A DNA stretch of 64,000 bases from Micromonospora andamanensis (GCF_016863495.1 NZ_BOOZ01000016.1:105672-169671); one strand, 5' to 3'. Counted from the stretch's first letter, positions 53,599 to 63,970 are shown. Notes: generated from the sequence alone by a model not told the origin. Made by a program: numbers and translations.

Positions 53599-54850
53599 GG
53601 TCCAACTCCGCTCGGATGTCCTGGAACGCGGTGTAGTTCGCGATGACCTCCAGCCGGCCCGGCGGCACCGCCCGGACCGCCTCGTCGAAGGTGCGTACGT
53701 ACTGGAAGGGCACGTCGTTGACCTCCAGCCGCACAGCCAGGTCGTACGCCCGGTCGCCGGTGATGAGCACCAGGCGTCCGCGTAGCGGGGCGAAGTCGAC
53801 GTCGAAGAGCCAGGAGGTGTCCAGCCCGTCGGGGTCGCGGGCGTTTATGGACAGCAGTGTCGGCGCCTCGTCCGCCATGTCGAACGCCTCAAGCCAACTG
53901 GCCGGGTTCTTGGCCAGCAGCAGCCGTACGGTGCGACCTTCCCGGACGACCTGGGCGTAGCGCCCGGCCACCGAGGTCACGTCACCGAGGCGGGGGACCG
54001 CGTCGAAGGGGCGGACGCCGAACTCGGCGGCGACCGCGAGCGCGGTGGCCGCGTTGCCGACGTTGACCTTGCCGGGGAGCTGGAGCTTGACCTTGTACCA
54101 GGCGCCCGTCGGGTCCAGCACGCCCTCGTCGTCCACGGTCCACTGCGGTTCCGGCCGGCGCAGCGGGCAGCCGGTGCACCACCACTGCTCGCCGGAGCGC
54201 TGGATGGTGGAACCGCACTCGGGGCAGACCCAGGAGTCGTCATGCCAGCGTTGCCCGGCGGAGAACCAGGTGACGTGCGGCGGGGTGATCCGCTGATCGT
54301 GCGTGGCCGGCGGAGTCGCGGCCCAGACCACCATCGGGTCGTCGGCGTTGGCGACCACGCGGATGTCCGGGTGACGGGCCAGCGCGGCGCGCCAGAGCTG
54401 CGCCATCATGGCGACCTCCTTGGCCCGGTCGAGCTGGTCACGGGAGAGGTTGAGCAGCGCCACCACGTGCGGGTCGGTCGCCTCGATCACCTGCGCGAGG
54501 TAGTGCTCGTCGACCTCCAGCACCGCGTACGGCGTGCTGCCGGCCTTGGCCAGCGCGGAGGTGTGCCCGGTGGGCATGTTGGCGCCGAACGAGTTGGTGG
54601 CGACCCGGCCGAGCACCCCGACGGCAGCGGCCGCGAGCCGGGTGGTGGTGGTCTTGCCGTTGGTGCCGGAGATCAGCGCGATGGCCCGTCCGGCGGAGAG
54701 GTGGGCGAGCAGTTCCGGGTCGATCTTCAGGCCGATCCAACCACCGATCACCGACCCGTCGCCCCGGCCCGCCGCCCGGGACAACGCCGCGGCGGTCCGT
54801 GACACGGAGCTGGCCACCTTCGCCCGCAGGGGCATCTTCGCGTCCGTCAC
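53588..54850 (-). CDS. murT: Lipid II isoglutaminyl synthase, Mur ligase subunit
   Basis: A 420-residue Mur-ligase homologue that activates the D-Glu carboxylate with ATP for amidation by GatD-derived ammonia. The P-loop is [25 protein letters not shown] and [11 protein letters not shown] are Mur ligase motifs. A Cys4 zinc ribbon (CPECGST and WWCTGC, residues ~200-220) is the MurT hallmark, and DUF1727 covers the C-terminus ([11 protein letters not shown]). The start is GTG 54850, 7 bases after TAACCT on the minus strand, so a leaderless mRNA. It is divergent from mraZ. Confidence 0.93.
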   Translation of the reverse strand: MTDAKMPLRAKVASSVSRTAAALSRAAGRGDGSVIGGWIGLKIDPELLAHLSAGRAIALISGTNGKTTTTRLAAAAVGVLGRVATNSFGANMPTGHTSALAKAGSTPYAVLEVDEHYLAQVIEATDPHVVALLNLSRDQLDRAKEVAMMAQLWRAALARHPDIRVVANADDPMVVWAATPPATHDQRITPPHVTWFSAGQRWHDDSWVCPECGSTIQRSGEQWWCTGCPLRRPEPQWTVDDEGVLDPTGAWYKVKLQLPGKVNVGNAATALAVAAEFGVRPFDAVPRLGDVTSVAGRYAQVVREGRTVRLLLAKNPASWLEAFDMADEAPTLLSINARDPDGLDTSWLFDVDFAPLRGRLVLITGDRAYDLAVRLEVNDVPFQYVRTFDEAVRAVPPGRLEVIANYTAFQDIRAELDRVN

Positions 54851-54857
54851 GCGAGCG

Positions 54858-54863
54858 AGGTTA
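54858..54863 (-). promoter_or_regulatory. -10 hexamer of a leaderless promoter (murT)
   Basis: TAACCT on the minus strand, 7 bases from the GTG at 54850. Confidence 0.55.
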
Positions 54864-55003
54864 CCGGACCAGCGGACCCGCGAGATCGGCACCGACGGCG
54901 ATCCGTTCGGCTCGACGCGGGCGGCGCCCGGTCGGATGACCCTCGGCCGGACGGAGTCGATCTATGTCGGAAAGCGGACCCGCCCCGGTGCGCCGCGCGG
55001 CCC

Positions 55004-55018
55004 TCCACTCCGCTCCAC
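55004..55018 (-). promoter_or_regulatory. Pair of inverted MraZ-type boxes
   Basis: TCCAC at 55004-55008 and 55014-55018 reads GTGGA twice with 10-bp spacing on the minus strand, mirroring the three boxes at 55081-55105. No role is established for this inverted pair. Confidence 0.4.
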
Positions 55019-55074
55019 CCCGGCTGACGTGCTGTTTTGTCGTGAGACGCGGCGCGCCACGCGGTCGAATCTGG

Positions 55075-55102
55075 TTGCGAGTGGAGGGAAGTGGAGTAGA
55101 GT
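55075..55102 (+). promoter_or_regulatory. mraZ (dcw) promoter
   Basis: TTGCGA (55075-55080), a 16-base spacer and TAGAGT (55097-55102). The MraZ boxes cover the spacer and the -10. Confidence 0.6.
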
Positions 55103-55105
55103 GGG
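55081..55105 (+). promoter_or_regulatory. MraZ binding boxes
   Basis: GTGGA, GTGGA and GTGGG start at 55081, 55091 and 55101, an exact 10-bp period. In E. coli MraZ binds three TGGGN repeats with 5-base spacers in its own promoter. Overlap with the -10 element predicts autorepression of the dcw genes. Confidence 0.65.
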
Positions 55106-55190
55106 GCGCATTGGTGGGGCCGGGAGGGGCCCACCGGCCCGGGGGGTCAGCGGCGCGCGAACGCCGCTAAAGGGCGAGGGGGTTGGGCCG

Positions 55191-55622
55191 ATGTTTCTCG
55201 GCACCCACACTCCGCGCCTGGACGACAAAGGCCGGTTGATCCTTCCGGCGAAGTTCCGGGATGAGCTGGCGGGGGGTGTCGTGATCACCAAAGGGCAGGA
55301 GCGCTGCCTCTACGTCTTCCCGACGCCTGAGTTCCAGCGGATCGCGGAGCAGTTGCGCGCGCAGCCGATGACGCACAAGGCGGCCCGGGCCTACAGCCGG
55401 GTGTTCTTCGCCAGCGCGCACGACGAGGTGCCGGACAAGCAGGGTCGGGTGACCATCCCGGCACACCTGCGCACCTACGCGGGGCTCGACCGGGACCTGG
55501 TGGTCATCGGCGCGAGCACCCGGGTGGAGATCTGGGACAAGGTCGCCTGGGAGACCTACCTCGCCGAGAGCGAAGACGACTTCGCCGACATCGAGGAAGG
55601 GGTGCTGCCCGGCGGTCTGTAG
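55191..55622 (+). CDS. mraZ: Transcriptional regulator MraZ
   Basis: A 143-residue protein of two AbrB-like (SpoVT) domains that assembles as a ring and controls its own cell-division operon. Each half carries the conserved D-x-K/Q-GR motif: [16 protein letters not shown] (residues ~8-23) and [17 protein letters not shown] (~79-95). The ATG at 55191 has GGCGAGGGGG upstream, and [14 protein letters not shown] is the usual opening. Three direct repeats of its putative binding box overlap the promoter. rsmH follows after 207 bases. Confidence 0.95.
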   Translation: MFLGTHTPRLDDKGRLILPAKFRDELAGGVVITKGQERCLYVFPTPEFQRIAEQLRAQPMTHKAARAYSRVFFASAHDEVPDKQGRVTIPAHLRTYAGLDRDLVVIGASTRVEIWDKVAWETYLAESEDDFADIEEGVLPGGL

Positions 55623-55829
55623 GGCGTGGCGACGCCCGACGTACTGCGAGATCTCCAGCCGCTTTCGAGTTCCTGGCATCCCTTCCCCGGTGCCAGGCGC
55701 ACGATCCGACCCACCGGGCCACGGCCCGACGGGCGGGCGGAGAGCGGATGGGGATCTGGCGGTACGACGGCACGGCGTCGTCCGACGAACAGGACGCGGA
55801 TACACAACCGGTTCAACCAGGGGGTCGAC
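55623..55829 (+). other. Spacer between mraZ and rsmH
   Basis: 207 bases with two short stems (55622-55637 and 55672-55697, CCTGGCA/TGCCAGG) and no gene. An open frame runs through it into rsmH, but it is not protein-like. Confidence 0.55.
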
Positions 55830-56936
55830 ATGGGGGAGCTACGCGGCACGCATGTGCCGGTGCTGCTCGAGCGGTGTCTCGAGCTGCTGGCCCCCGCGCT
55901 GGGCCGGGGTGGACGAACCGTGCACGTCGACGCGACGCTGGGTCTCGCCGGTCACGCCGAGGCGGTGCTCCAGGCTCACCCGGAGACGGTGCTTGTGGGC
56001 CTGGACCGGGACACCGAGGCGCTGGCCCACGCCAGGGTCCGGTTGGCCCGGTTCGCCGACCGCGTCCACCTGGAGCACGCCGTCTACGACGAACTGCCCG
56101 AGGTGCTCGACCGGCTGGGCTACCCGTCCGTGGACGGCGTCCTGTTCGACCTCGGCGTCAGCTCGTTGCAGCTCGACGCGCCCGACCGCGGGTTCGCGTA
56201 CGCGCAGGACGCGCCGCTGGACATGCGGATGGACCAGACCCGCGGGGTGACCGCCGAGGAGGTGGTCAACACCTACCCGCACCCGGATCTGGCCCGGGTG
56301 CTGCGGGTGTACGGCGAGGAGAAGTTCGCCGGGCGGATCGCCTCGGCGATCATCCGGGAGCGGGAACGCGGCCGGATCACCTCGTCGGCGCGGCTGGCCG
56401 AACTGGTCCGGGAGTCGATTCCGGCACCAGCCCGGAGAACCGGGGGACACCCGGCAAAGAGAACGTTTCAGGCTTTACGGATCGAGGTAAACAGAGAACT
56501 GGCAGCGCTGGAGACAGCGCTGCCGGCCGCTCTGGACAAGCTTGCCGTCGGCGGTCGCCTGGTGGTCCTGTCCTACCACTCGCTGGAGGACAGGCTCACC
56601 AAGCAGGCGCTCGCCGATCGGGTCCGCAGCACGGGCCCGATCGACCTCCCGGTCGAACTGCCCGGGTCAGAGCCGACGTTCCGGCTGCTCAGCCGGGGCG
56701 CGGAACTGCCTGGGGAGGCGGAGGTCACCGCGAACCCGCGGGCCGCTTCGGTGCGCCTGCGGGCCGCGGAGCGGATCGACCCGCAGGCACGGCAACGGGG
56801 GCGTACCGACCGCGAACGGTACCGCCGCCGGGTCAAGGGGATGCACCAACCGGGGACGGGGTCGGCCACGGAATCCGGTCCGGATCCGCGGCGGGCGCCG
56901 GGGGACACCACGGACGAAGAGGGGGAGGGGACATGA
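55830..56936 (+). CDS. rsmH: 16S rRNA (cytosine1402-N4)-methyltransferase
   Basis: Methylates N4 of C1402 in the 16S rRNA P-site using SAM. The 368-residue enzyme opens [16 protein letters not shown] and has the SAM motif [60 protein letters not shown] and [13 protein letters not shown]. The C-terminal ~45 residues are polar and not conserved. The ATG at 55830 with GGGGG 7 bases upstream is preferred over in-frame upstream starts, which would add unconserved residues. ATGA overlap with ftsL. Confidence 0.95.
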   Translation: MGELRGTHVPVLLERCLELLAPALGRGGRTVHVDATLGLAGHAEAVLQAHPETVLVGLDRDTEALAHARVRLARFADRVHLEHAVYDELPEVLDRLGYPSVDGVLFDLGVSSLQLDAPDRGFAYAQDAPLDMRMDQTRGVTAEEVVNTYPHPDLARVLRVYGEEKFAGRIASAIIRERERGRITSSARLAELVRESIPAPARRTGGHPAKRTFQALRIEVNRELAALETALPAALDKLAVGGRLVVLSYHSLEDRLTKQALADRVRSTGPIDLPVELPGSEPTFRLLSRGAELPGEAEVTANPRAASVRLRAAERIDPQARQRGRTDRERYRRRVKGMHQPGTGSATESGPDPRRAPGDTTDEEGEGT

Positions 56937-57538
56937 ACGTAGACAAGCGTCGGGACATCGCCGACGCCGGGCAGCGCGCACCGCGGTCGGGGGGCCGGAT
57001 CGCGGCGGAGCGGACCCGAGGAGCGGGCGACGGTGCCCGGCGGACGGACCGGGTGAACCGGTCGGCGGAGACTCGCGCCCGGGGGGCGCGCGAGTTTCCG
57101 ACCCAGGGCAGCGCGGCACTGCGTCCGGTGGAGCGCACCGCTGTCGCCGCCGAGCGGTCGGAGTCGCCGCGGCTGCGGGTCGCCCCGCCGCCGCCGGTGC
57201 GGGTGCCGCGGGCGCCGTTCGCCGCGCTTGTGGTGGTGCTTGTCGTCGGCGGCGTGCTGGGCATCCTGGCGGTCAACACGAAGATCAACGAGAACGCCTT
57301 CCGGCTCGACGAGTTGCAGCAGCAGCAGGCCAAGCTCGACGTGGAGCAGCAGCAGCTGAAGAAGCAGATCGCCGAGTCCGAGTCGCCGGGCAACCTGGCC
57401 GCCCAGGCCCGCAAGCTGGGGCTCGTCGAGTCGGGTGAGCCGGCGTACATCCGGCTGCCGGACGGCAAGGTGATAGGCGTGCCGCAGCCGGCCGGCGGGC
57501 AGCTCTCCATCGCCAGCCAGCAGGGCGCGGAGGGGTAG
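56933..57538 (+). CDS. ftsL: FtsL-like septum-formation membrane protein
   Basis: A 201-residue bitopic protein in the ftsL position between rsmH and ftsI. A long Arg/Ala-rich cytosolic segment (~residues 1-95) is followed by one membrane helix ([18 protein letters not shown]) and a coiled coil rich in Gln and Leu ([20 protein letters not shown], ~120-145), then [20 protein letters not shown], the FtsL/DivIC-type end. It would join FtsB/FtsQ and FtsI in the divisome. It overlaps rsmH by ATGA. Confidence 0.85.
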   Translation: MNVDKRRDIADAGQRAPRSGGRIAAERTRGAGDGARRTDRVNRSAETRARGAREFPTQGSAALRPVERTAVAAERSESPRLRVAPPPPVRVPRAPFAALVVVLVVGGVLGILAVNTKINENAFRLDELQQQQAKLDVEQQQLKKQIAESESPGNLAAQARKLGLVESGEPAYIRLPDGKVIGVPQPAGGQLSIASQQGAEG

Positions 57539-57541
57539 GCC

Positions 57542-59773
57542 GTGCCACCGAGGTCGGAGGAACCGCGCCGGGACGCCGAAGGCTCCCGGCGCGGTTCGTC
57601 GCGTGGCGGCGGACAGCGGGGGGTGCCGCCCCGCCCGGCGGGGGAGCGGGACGTGGAGCGGGGCATCGGCGGCATCTCCGACGCCCGCGCCTACACCCCG
57701 CGAGGCCGTTCCATCCGGGAGGGTGGCGCGCCCACCCCCGGGCGGGCGGAGCAGCGACGTACCCCGCGCAGCAACAGGTCGCAGGATCCGTTCCGGCCGG
57801 CGCTACAGGTCCTCGACGGTGGCCGGGGCACCGCCGGCCGCGCCGCCGGCCGGCCCGGTGGTCCGGCTCGGCGGGACGGTGGCGCGGGACGCGCCACGGT
57901 GACCCGTACCGTCACCGATCGCACCCCGCGCGACGAGCCTCCGGTCACCGCGCCCCGACGGCGGGTCGCCGGTCGGGAGCCGCGTCGGGGTGACCGGCCA
58001 CCACCACGCCGGCCGTCGCGCAAGCCGCCCCGCCCGCCCCGGCTGGCCGATCCCGGCCGCCGACTGCGGCTGGGCACCGCGTTGACCCTGGCCCTCTTCG
58101 CCGCCGTCGGCGTGCGTCTCGTCGTGCTCCAGGCGGTCGACACCCCGGCGTACGCCGACGGCGGGCTCGCCGACCGCACCATAACCGTGCAGTTGCCCGC
58201 GCCGCGTGGTGCCATCTTCGACCGCTCCGGTGAGGCCGCCCTGGCGCACAGCGTCGAGGCCCGGTACGTCTACGCCGACCCGACCCGGGTGAAAGACATC
58301 GCGGCGACCGCGCGGACGCTCTCCCCGCTGCTCGGCATCCCGGCCTCGGAACTGGCCGAGAAGATGAAGCCCCGTAAGCGGATCAACGGCGTCGACTCGC
58401 AGTTCGAGTACCTGGCCCGGGGAGTGGACATCGGTCGCGCCAAGGAGATCATGGCGCTGAAGCTGCCCGGCATCGCCGCCCACCGCGACGAGCGACGCGA
58501 GGTGCCCGGTGGCGACCTGGCCGCCAACCTGATCGGCTTCACCAGCCCGGACATGGTCGGGTTGGAGGGCCTGGAGGCGCGCTTCGACGACGTGCTGCAC
58601 GGCGAGGACGGCCAACGGGTCTTCGAGGTCGGCCTCGGTGACCTGGCCGCCCCCATCCCCGGCGGCTACAGCCGCACCACGAAGGCGAAGCCGGGCAGCT
58701 CGGTGGTGCTCACCGTCGACCGCGACCTGCAGTACATGGTGCAGCGCATCCTCAGCGAGCGGATGCAGCAGGTGCAGGGCAGCACCGGAGCGGCAGTGGT
58801 GCTCGACGCGCGTACCGGTGAGGTGCTGGCCCAGGCCAGCCACCCCACCTACAATGCGGCGAAGCCCTTCCCCAGCGAGCCGACCGACCGGGAGGACGCG
58901 GCCACCAGCTTCATCGTCGACCCGGGCTCGGTGCACAAGCCGATCACGTTCGGCGCCGCCCTGCAGGAGGGGGTGATCACCGCCGACACGACGTTCCCGG
59001 TCGCCAACGCGATCCGCAAGGGCGACACCTGGTTCCGCGACACCCACCAGGCGGACGGGCGGCGGATGAGCGTCGCCGGCATGATGGCGTACTCCTCGAA
59101 CGTCGGCACCATCCAGATCGCCGACAAGCTCGGCGCGGAACGCCTGCTCGACTACCAGCGGCGGTTCGGCCTGGGTAAGCCGACCGAGGTCGGCATGCCC
59201 GGTGAGGCGAGCGGGCGACTGCTGCCGGTGCAGGAGTGGAGCGAGTCGTCGCACGGGTCGGTGCCGATCGGGCACAGCGTGGACGCCACCCCGTTGCAGA
59301 TGGCCGCCGCCTACGCAGCCATCGCCAACGACGGCGTGTACGTCCAACCGCACCTGTTGAAGGAGACGATCGCCCCGGACGGGAAACGGACCCCGGCGCC
59401 GGAGCCGGAGACCCGGCAGGTGCTCAGCCCGGACAACGCCGCCGCGCTGCGTACGATCATGGAAGCGGTCACCACGGTGCCGGACGCCACGGGTCTGGCC
59501 GCCGCGGTCCCGGGCTACCGGGTCGCCGGCAAGACCGGCACCGGCTGGCGGCTCGTCGACGGCAAGAAGCAGCCCGGCGAGGTCGCCTCGTTCATCGGGA
59601 TGGCGCCGGCGGAGAATCCCCGGTACGTCATCGCGGTCTTCGTGCACAGCCCGAGCGGCGGCGGGGGGCAGATCTCGGCGCCGGCCTTCCGGGACATGAT
59701 GACCTTCACCCTGCGTCACTTCCGGGTACCGCCGTCGACCGAGGCGGCACCGACGTTCACCGTTTTCCCGTAG
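57542..59773 (+). CDS. ftsI: Penicillin-binding protein FtsI (class B, septal transpeptidase)
   Basis: Cross-links septal peptidoglycan outside the membrane. The 743-residue protein has an extended Arg/Pro/Gly-rich cytosolic N-terminus (~170 residues), a membrane helix (LGTALTLALFAAVGVRLVVL), a dimerisation domain and the transpeptidase: SVHK (active-site Ser in DPGSVHKPITFG), SSN in MAYSSNVGTIQ and KTGT in VAGKTGTGWRL. There are no PASTA repeats. It starts at a GTG 3 bases after the ftsL stop. Mycobacterial counterpart: PbpB (Rv2163c). Confidence 0.95.
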   Translation: MPPRSEEPRRDAEGSRRGSSRGGGQRGVPPRPAGERDVERGIGGISDARAYTPRGRSIREGGAPTPGRAEQRRTPRSNRSQDPFRPALQVLDGGRGTAGRAAGRPGGPARRDGGAGRATVTRTVTDRTPRDEPPVTAPRRRVAGREPRRGDRPPPRRPSRKPPRPPRLADPGRRLRLGTALTLALFAAVGVRLVVLQAVDTPAYADGGLADRTITVQLPAPRGAIFDRSGEAALAHSVEARYVYADPTRVKDIAATARTLSPLLGIPASELAEKMKPRKRINGVDSQFEYLARGVDIGRAKEIMALKLPGIAAHRDERREVPGGDLAANLIGFTSPDMVGLEGLEARFDDVLHGEDGQRVFEVGLGDLAAPIPGGYSRTTKAKPGSSVVLTVDRDLQYMVQRILSERMQQVQGSTGAAVVLDARTGEVLAQASHPTYNAAKPFPSEPTDREDAATSFIVDPGSVHKPITFGAALQEGVITADTTFPVANAIRKGDTWFRDTHQADGRRMSVAGMMAYSSNVGTIQIADKLGAERLLDYQRRFGLGKPTEVGMPGEASGRLLPVQEWSESSHGSVPIGHSVDATPLQMAAAYAAIANDGVYVQPHLLKETIAPDGKRTPAPEPETRQVLSPDNAAALRTIMEAVTTVPDATGLAAAVPGYRVAGKTGTGWRLVDGKKQPGEVASFIGMAPAENPRYVIAVFVHSPSGGGGQISAPAFRDMMTFTLRHFRVPPSTEAAPTFTVFP

Positions 59774-59844
59774 CCGCTACCTGCGGTTCGACTCCATGAG
59801 ACGGAGATTCAGGCGCGCCGTGCGGCGTGGACCGAGCGACCGGG

Positions 59845-59850
59845 TAGGGT
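59845..59850 (+). promoter_or_regulatory. -10 hexamer before murE
   Basis: TAGGGT, then 8 bases, then the GTG at 59859, suggesting an internal leaderless promoter in the dcw cluster. Confidence 0.5.
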
Positions 59851-59858
59851 CTGACGCC

Positions 59859-61376
59859 GTGCGCGGCAATCCTCGTCCCCGTTCCGTGACCGGGGTCCGG
59901 CTCGGTGACCTGGCCGCCCGGCTCGCCGTGGCGTCCCCGACAAGTGTCGATCCGGTGGTGACCGGGGTGACCCATGCCAGCGGCGAGGTCCACCCCGGTG
60001 ATCTGTACGCGGCCCTGCCCGGCGCCCGACGACACGGCGCGGAGTTCGCGGCCGACGCGGCGAGCGCCGGTGCGGTCGCGATGATTACCGATCCGGCCGG
60101 TGCCGAGTGGGCCGCCGGGAGCGGGTTGCCGACGCTTGTGGTGGCCGACCCGCGGGCGGTGCTCGGCACGCTCGCCTCGACCGTCTACGGCGATCCGACG
60201 GCCGGGCTGACAGTGATCGGGGTGACCGGCACCGCCGGCAAGACCTCCACCGCGTACCTGGTCGAGTCGGGGCTGCGCGCCGCCGGGCACACCACAGGCC
60301 TGATCGGCACCGTGGAGACCCGGCTGGGTGATCTGGTGGTCGACAGCGTGCGGACCACGCCCGAGGCGACCGACCTGCACGCCATGCTGGCCGCGGCCCG
60401 GGAGCGCGGGGTGACCGCTGTGGTGATGGAGGTGTCCAGCCACGCCCTGGCGATGGGCCGGGTCGGTGGGGTGCGGTTCGCCGTCGGCGGCTGGACCAAC
60501 TTCGGTTCCGACCACCTGGACTTCCACGCCGACGCCGAGGACTACTTCGCGGCCAAGGCGCGTCTGTTCGACGGCCGCTGTGCCGTCGAGGTGCTCAACC
60601 ACGACGACCCCGCGCTGAAGGCGTTGTTCAAGCCGGGCACTGTCAGCTTCTCCGCGGCCGGGGACCCGGCCGCCACCTGGTGGGCCGACGAGCTGACCGG
60701 CGAGGGGTACGCGCAGCGGTTCACCGCGCACGGTCCGGACGGGCTGACCCTGCCCGCCCGGGTGGCGCTGCCCGGCCGGCACAACGTGTCAAACGCCCTG
60801 CTGGCCATCGCCAGCCTGGTGGCCGTCGGTGTCGACCCGGTGACCGCCGCCGAGGGAGTGGCCGCCTGTGGGGGCGTACCGGGCCGGCTGGAGTCGGTGG
60901 GCGTGGCCGGTGGGGTGCGCGGAGTGGTCGACTACGCGCACAAGACCGACGCGGTGGTGGCCGCACTGGCCGCGCTGCGGGAACTCAGCACCGGTCGGCT
61001 GATCTGTGTCATAGGTGCCGGTGGCGACCGGGACCGGGGGAAGCGACCGGCGATGGGTGCCGCCGCCGCGGCCGGTGCCGACGTGGTGGTGGTGACCGAC
61101 GACAACCCCCGTACCGAGGATCCGGCGGCGATCCGTGCCGAGGTGCTCGCGGGTGCCCAGCAGGCCGGCGCGGCGGCCCAGGTCATCGAGGTGGGTGGCC
61201 GCCGCGCGGCGATCGACGAGGCGGTGCGGCTGGCGGCGCCGGGCGACGTGGTGGCCCTGCTCGGGAAGGGGCACGAACGGGGCCAGGAGATCGCCGGCGA
61301 GGTGTACCCGTTCGACGACCGGACCGAACTCGCCGACGCGCTGCGGGGCCGCTTCGGGGACCTGGAGGGCCAGTGA
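59859..61376 (+). CDS. murE: UDP-MurNAc-tripeptide synthetase, meso-DAP type
   Basis: Adds meso-diaminopimelate to UDP-MurNAc-L-Ala-D-Glu in the cytosol. The 505-residue ligase has the P-loop GVTGTAGKTSTAYLV, TTPEATDLHAML, VMEVSSHALAMGRV (carbamylated-Lys region follows) and VTDDNPRTEDPAAI; the DNPR motif marks meso-DAP specificity, consistent with actinomycete peptidoglycan. The start is GTG 59859, 8 bases after TAGGGT; the 85-base gap after ftsI suggests an extra promoter. Its end overlaps murF by GTGA. Confidence 0.95.
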   Translation: MRGNPRPRSVTGVRLGDLAARLAVASPTSVDPVVTGVTHASGEVHPGDLYAALPGARRHGAEFAADAASAGAVAMITDPAGAEWAAGSGLPTLVVADPRAVLGTLASTVYGDPTAGLTVIGVTGTAGKTSTAYLVESGLRAAGHTTGLIGTVETRLGDLVVDSVRTTPEATDLHAMLAAARERGVTAVVMEVSSHALAMGRVGGVRFAVGGWTNFGSDHLDFHADAEDYFAAKARLFDGRCAVEVLNHDDPALKALFKPGTVSFSAAGDPAATWWADELTGEGYAQRFTAHGPDGLTLPARVALPGRHNVSNALLAIASLVAVGVDPVTAAEGVAACGGVPGRLESVGVAGGVRGVVDYAHKTDAVVAALAALRELSTGRLICVIGAGGDRDRGKRPAMGAAAAAGADVVVVTDDNPRTEDPAAIRAEVLAGAQQAGAAAQVIEVGGRRAAIDEAVRLAAPGDVVALLGKGHERGQEIAGEVYPFDDRTELADALRGRFGDLEGQ

Positions 61377-62800
61377 TCACGCTCAGCCTCGCCGAGGTTG
61401 CCTCGGCGGTCGACGGACGGCTGGTCGCCGCCGATCCCGCCGCGCCTGTCACCGGTAGCGTGGAGTTCGACTCGCGCAAGGTCACTCCCGGCGGGCTCTT
61501 CGTCGCCTTCGACGGGGAGCAGGTGGACGGCCACGACTTCGCCGCCGCGGCGGTGGCGTCCGGCGCGGTGGCGGTCATGGGCACCCGCGAGGTGCCCGGG
61601 GTGCCGATGATCGTCGTCGCCGACCCGTTGGCCGCGATGGGCCGGCTGGCCCGTGCGGTGGTGGACCGGCTGCCCGGGCTCACCGTGATCGGGTTGACCG
61701 GCTCCTCCGGCAAGACCACCACCAAGGACCTGATCGCCCAGTTGACCGCCCGGCTAGGGGAGACGGTGGCTCCGCCCGGGTCGTTCAACAACGAGCTGGG
61801 CCACCCGTACACGGCGTTGCAGGCCGGTCCGACCACCCGCTACCTGGTGATGGAGAAGGGCGCCCGGGGCATCGGGCACGTGCGGTACCTCTGCGAGGTC
61901 GCGCCGCCGCGGATCTCCGTGGTGCTCAACGTCGGGGTGTCGCACATCGGCGAGTTCGGCTCCCAGGAGAACATCGCCGTCGCCAAGGGCGAGCTGGTCG
62001 AGGCGCTGCCGGCCGACGGTCTGGCGGTGCTCAACGCCGACGACCCGCTCGTCGACGCGATGGCCTCCCGGACGGTGGCCCGGGTGATCCGCTACGGCGA
62101 GTCGGCGCACGCCGACGTGCGGGCCGTGGACGTGACGCTTGACGAGCGGGGGCGGCCCGCGTACACCCTCGTGACGCCGGAGGGCAGTGCGCCGGTGCGC
62201 CTCGGGCTCACCGGCCGGCACCAGGTCTGGAACAGCCTGGCCGCCGCCGCGGTGGCCCGGGAGCTGGGGATGCCGCTGGCCGAACTGGCCACCGCGCTTG
62301 GCGCGCTCGGGCTGGTTTCCACCCGTCGGATGGACGTCTTCGAGCGCACCGACGGGGTGACCGTGATCGACGACTCGTACAACGCCAATCCGGCGTCGAT
62401 GGCGGTGGCGCTGCGGGCGCTGGGCGGCATCGGCGCGGGACGGCGTACCGTCGCGGTGCTCGGCTACATGGCCGAGCTGGGCGAGTTCGAGGCGCAGGGA
62501 CACGCCGACGTGGGCCGGCTCGCGGCCGAGCTGGGCGTGGACCGGTTGCTCGTGGTCGGCGAGGCGGCGGCGTCGATCCACCACGGGGCGACATCGGTAG
62601 GTGACTGGGGAGGAGAGTCGGTGCTGCTCACCGATCAGGCGGCGGCCGTCGAGGTGCTGCGTAGCGAGCTACGGCCGGGCGACGTCGTCCTGGTGAAGGG
62701 CTCCCGGTACCGGACCTGGGAGGTGGCCGACGCGCTGCGCGTCGAGGCCGCCGGGGACGGCACGGGTACGTCGGCGTCGGCCGGAGGTGGCACCGCGTGA
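61373..62800 (+). CDS. murF: UDP-MurNAc-tripeptide-D-Ala-D-Ala ligase
   Basis: Adds D-Ala-D-Ala to complete the UDP-MurNAc pentapeptide. The 475-residue Mur ligase has the P-loop [31 protein letters not shown] (MurF-specific), [12 protein letters not shown] and [17 protein letters not shown]. It begins at GTG 61373 overlapping murE and ends overlapping mraY (GTGA), so the three are co-translated. Confidence 0.96.
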   Translation: MITLSLAEVASAVDGRLVAADPAAPVTGSVEFDSRKVTPGGLFVAFDGEQVDGHDFAAAAVASGAVAVMGTREVPGVPMIVVADPLAAMGRLARAVVDRLPGLTVIGLTGSSGKTTTKDLIAQLTARLGETVAPPGSFNNELGHPYTALQAGPTTRYLVMEKGARGIGHVRYLCEVAPPRISVVLNVGVSHIGEFGSQENIAVAKGELVEALPADGLAVLNADDPLVDAMASRTVARVIRYGESAHADVRAVDVTLDERGRPAYTLVTPEGSAPVRLGLTGRHQVWNSLAAAAVARELGMPLAELATALGALGLVSTRRMDVFERTDGVTVIDDSYNANPASMAVALRALGGIGAGRRTVAVLGYMAELGEFEAQGHADVGRLAAELGVDRLLVVGEAAASIHHGATSVGDWGGESVLLTDQAAAVEVLRSELRPGDVVLVKGSRYRTWEVADALRVEAAGDGTGTSASAGGGTA

Positions 62801-63930
62801 GAGCGGTAATCGTGGCCATCGGCGTGGCCTTCCTCGTCTCGCTGTTCTGCACGCCTATCGCGATCCGGGTCTTCACCCGGCTCAAGGCGGGTCAGCCGAT
62901 CCGGACCGATGGTCCGCAGATGCACCAGGGCAAGAAGGGCACGCCGACGATGGGCGGCGTGGTGTTCATCCTGGCCACAGTCATCGCGTACGTGGCCGGT
63001 CACCTCGCCCTGACCACGCTGCCGGACGCCCAGATCGCCCAGGTCGAGCCGACAATCACGGCGCTGGTGCTGCTGGGGCTGATGGTCTTCTGCGGGGCGG
63101 TCGGCTTCATCGACGACTTCCTGAAGGTGCGCAAGCGGCACAGTGGCGGCCTGAGCGCGCGCGGGAAGCTGCTCGGGCAGATCCTGGTCGGTGCGGTGTT
63201 CGGGGTGGTCGCGCTCTGGTTCCCGTCCACCATGACCGACGCGTCGGGCGCGGTGACGAACACCGAGACGGTCGGCAGCACCACGCTCAGCTTCATCCGG
63301 GACATCCCGGCGCTGGACGTCACCAAGATCGGTGCGGTGGTCATCTTCATCTTCGTGGTGATGGCAGCGACGAACGGCGTCAACCTCACCGACGGTCTCG
63401 ACGGGCTGGCCACCGGCGCCTCGGTGATGGTGCTCGGCGCGTACGCGGTCATCGCGTTCTGGCAGTACCGCCACTGGTGCGCCGACCCGGCGTACACCGC
63501 GAATCCGGACAACTACTGCTACACCGTCCGCGACCCGCTGGAGATCGCGCTGATCGCCGGGGCGGCGGCCGGGGCCTGCGTCGGCTTCCTGTGGTGGAAC
63601 ACCTCGCCGGCCCGGATCTTCATGGGCGACACCGGAGCGCTCGGTCTCGGTGGCCTGATCGCCGGAATGGCCATGTCGACCCGTACCATCCTGCTTCTGC
63701 TGATCATCGGCGGTCTGTTCGTGATCATCACGATGTCGGTGGTGATCCAGATCATCTCCTTCAAGACCACAGGCAAGCGGGTCTTCCGGATGTCCCCCCT
63801 CCAGCACCACTTCGAGCTCGCCGGCTGGAGCGAGGTCAACATCGTGGTCCGCTTCTGGATCATCGCCGGCATCGGCGTGGCCATCGCCCTCGGCCTCTTC
63901 TACAGCGACTTCCTGGCCAACATGGGCTGA
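62797..63930 (+). CDS. mraY: Phospho-N-acetylmuramoyl-pentapeptide transferase
   Basis: Transfers phospho-MurNAc-pentapeptide to undecaprenyl phosphate, giving lipid I at the inner membrane. The 377-residue protein has about ten helices. Conserved motifs are [22 protein letters not shown] (two catalytic Asp), [15 protein letters not shown] (nucleophilic Asp region) and [13 protein letters not shown], and [20 protein letters not shown] near the end. GTG start overlaps murF. The dcw cluster presumably continues beyond the window. Confidence 0.96.
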   Translation: MRAVIVAIGVAFLVSLFCTPIAIRVFTRLKAGQPIRTDGPQMHQGKKGTPTMGGVVFILATVIAYVAGHLALTTLPDAQIAQVEPTITALVLLGLMVFCGAVGFIDDFLKVRKRHSGGLSARGKLLGQILVGAVFGVVALWFPSTMTDASGAVTNTETVGSTTLSFIRDIPALDVTKIGAVVIFIFVVMAATNGVNLTDGLDGLATGASVMVLGAYAVIAFWQYRHWCADPAYTANPDNYCYTVRDPLEIALIAGAAAGACVGFLWWNTSPARIFMGDTGALGLGGLIAGMAMSTRTILLLLIIGGLFVIITMSVVIQIISFKTTGKRVFRMSPLQHHFELAGWSEVNIVVRFWIIAGIGVAIALGLFYSDFLANMG

Positions 63931-63970
63931 CCCACCCCCTTCGGGCCGCCCCTCCGGACGGCACACCCTC

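Larger units (their letters stand above)
54851..55190. other. 340-base divergent region murT/mraZ
   Basis: The gap holds the murT -10, two TCCAC boxes (55004-55018), the mraZ promoter (55075-55102) and three GTGG boxes (55081-55105). In the remainder (54864-55003) I see no gene or structure. Confidence 0.7.
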
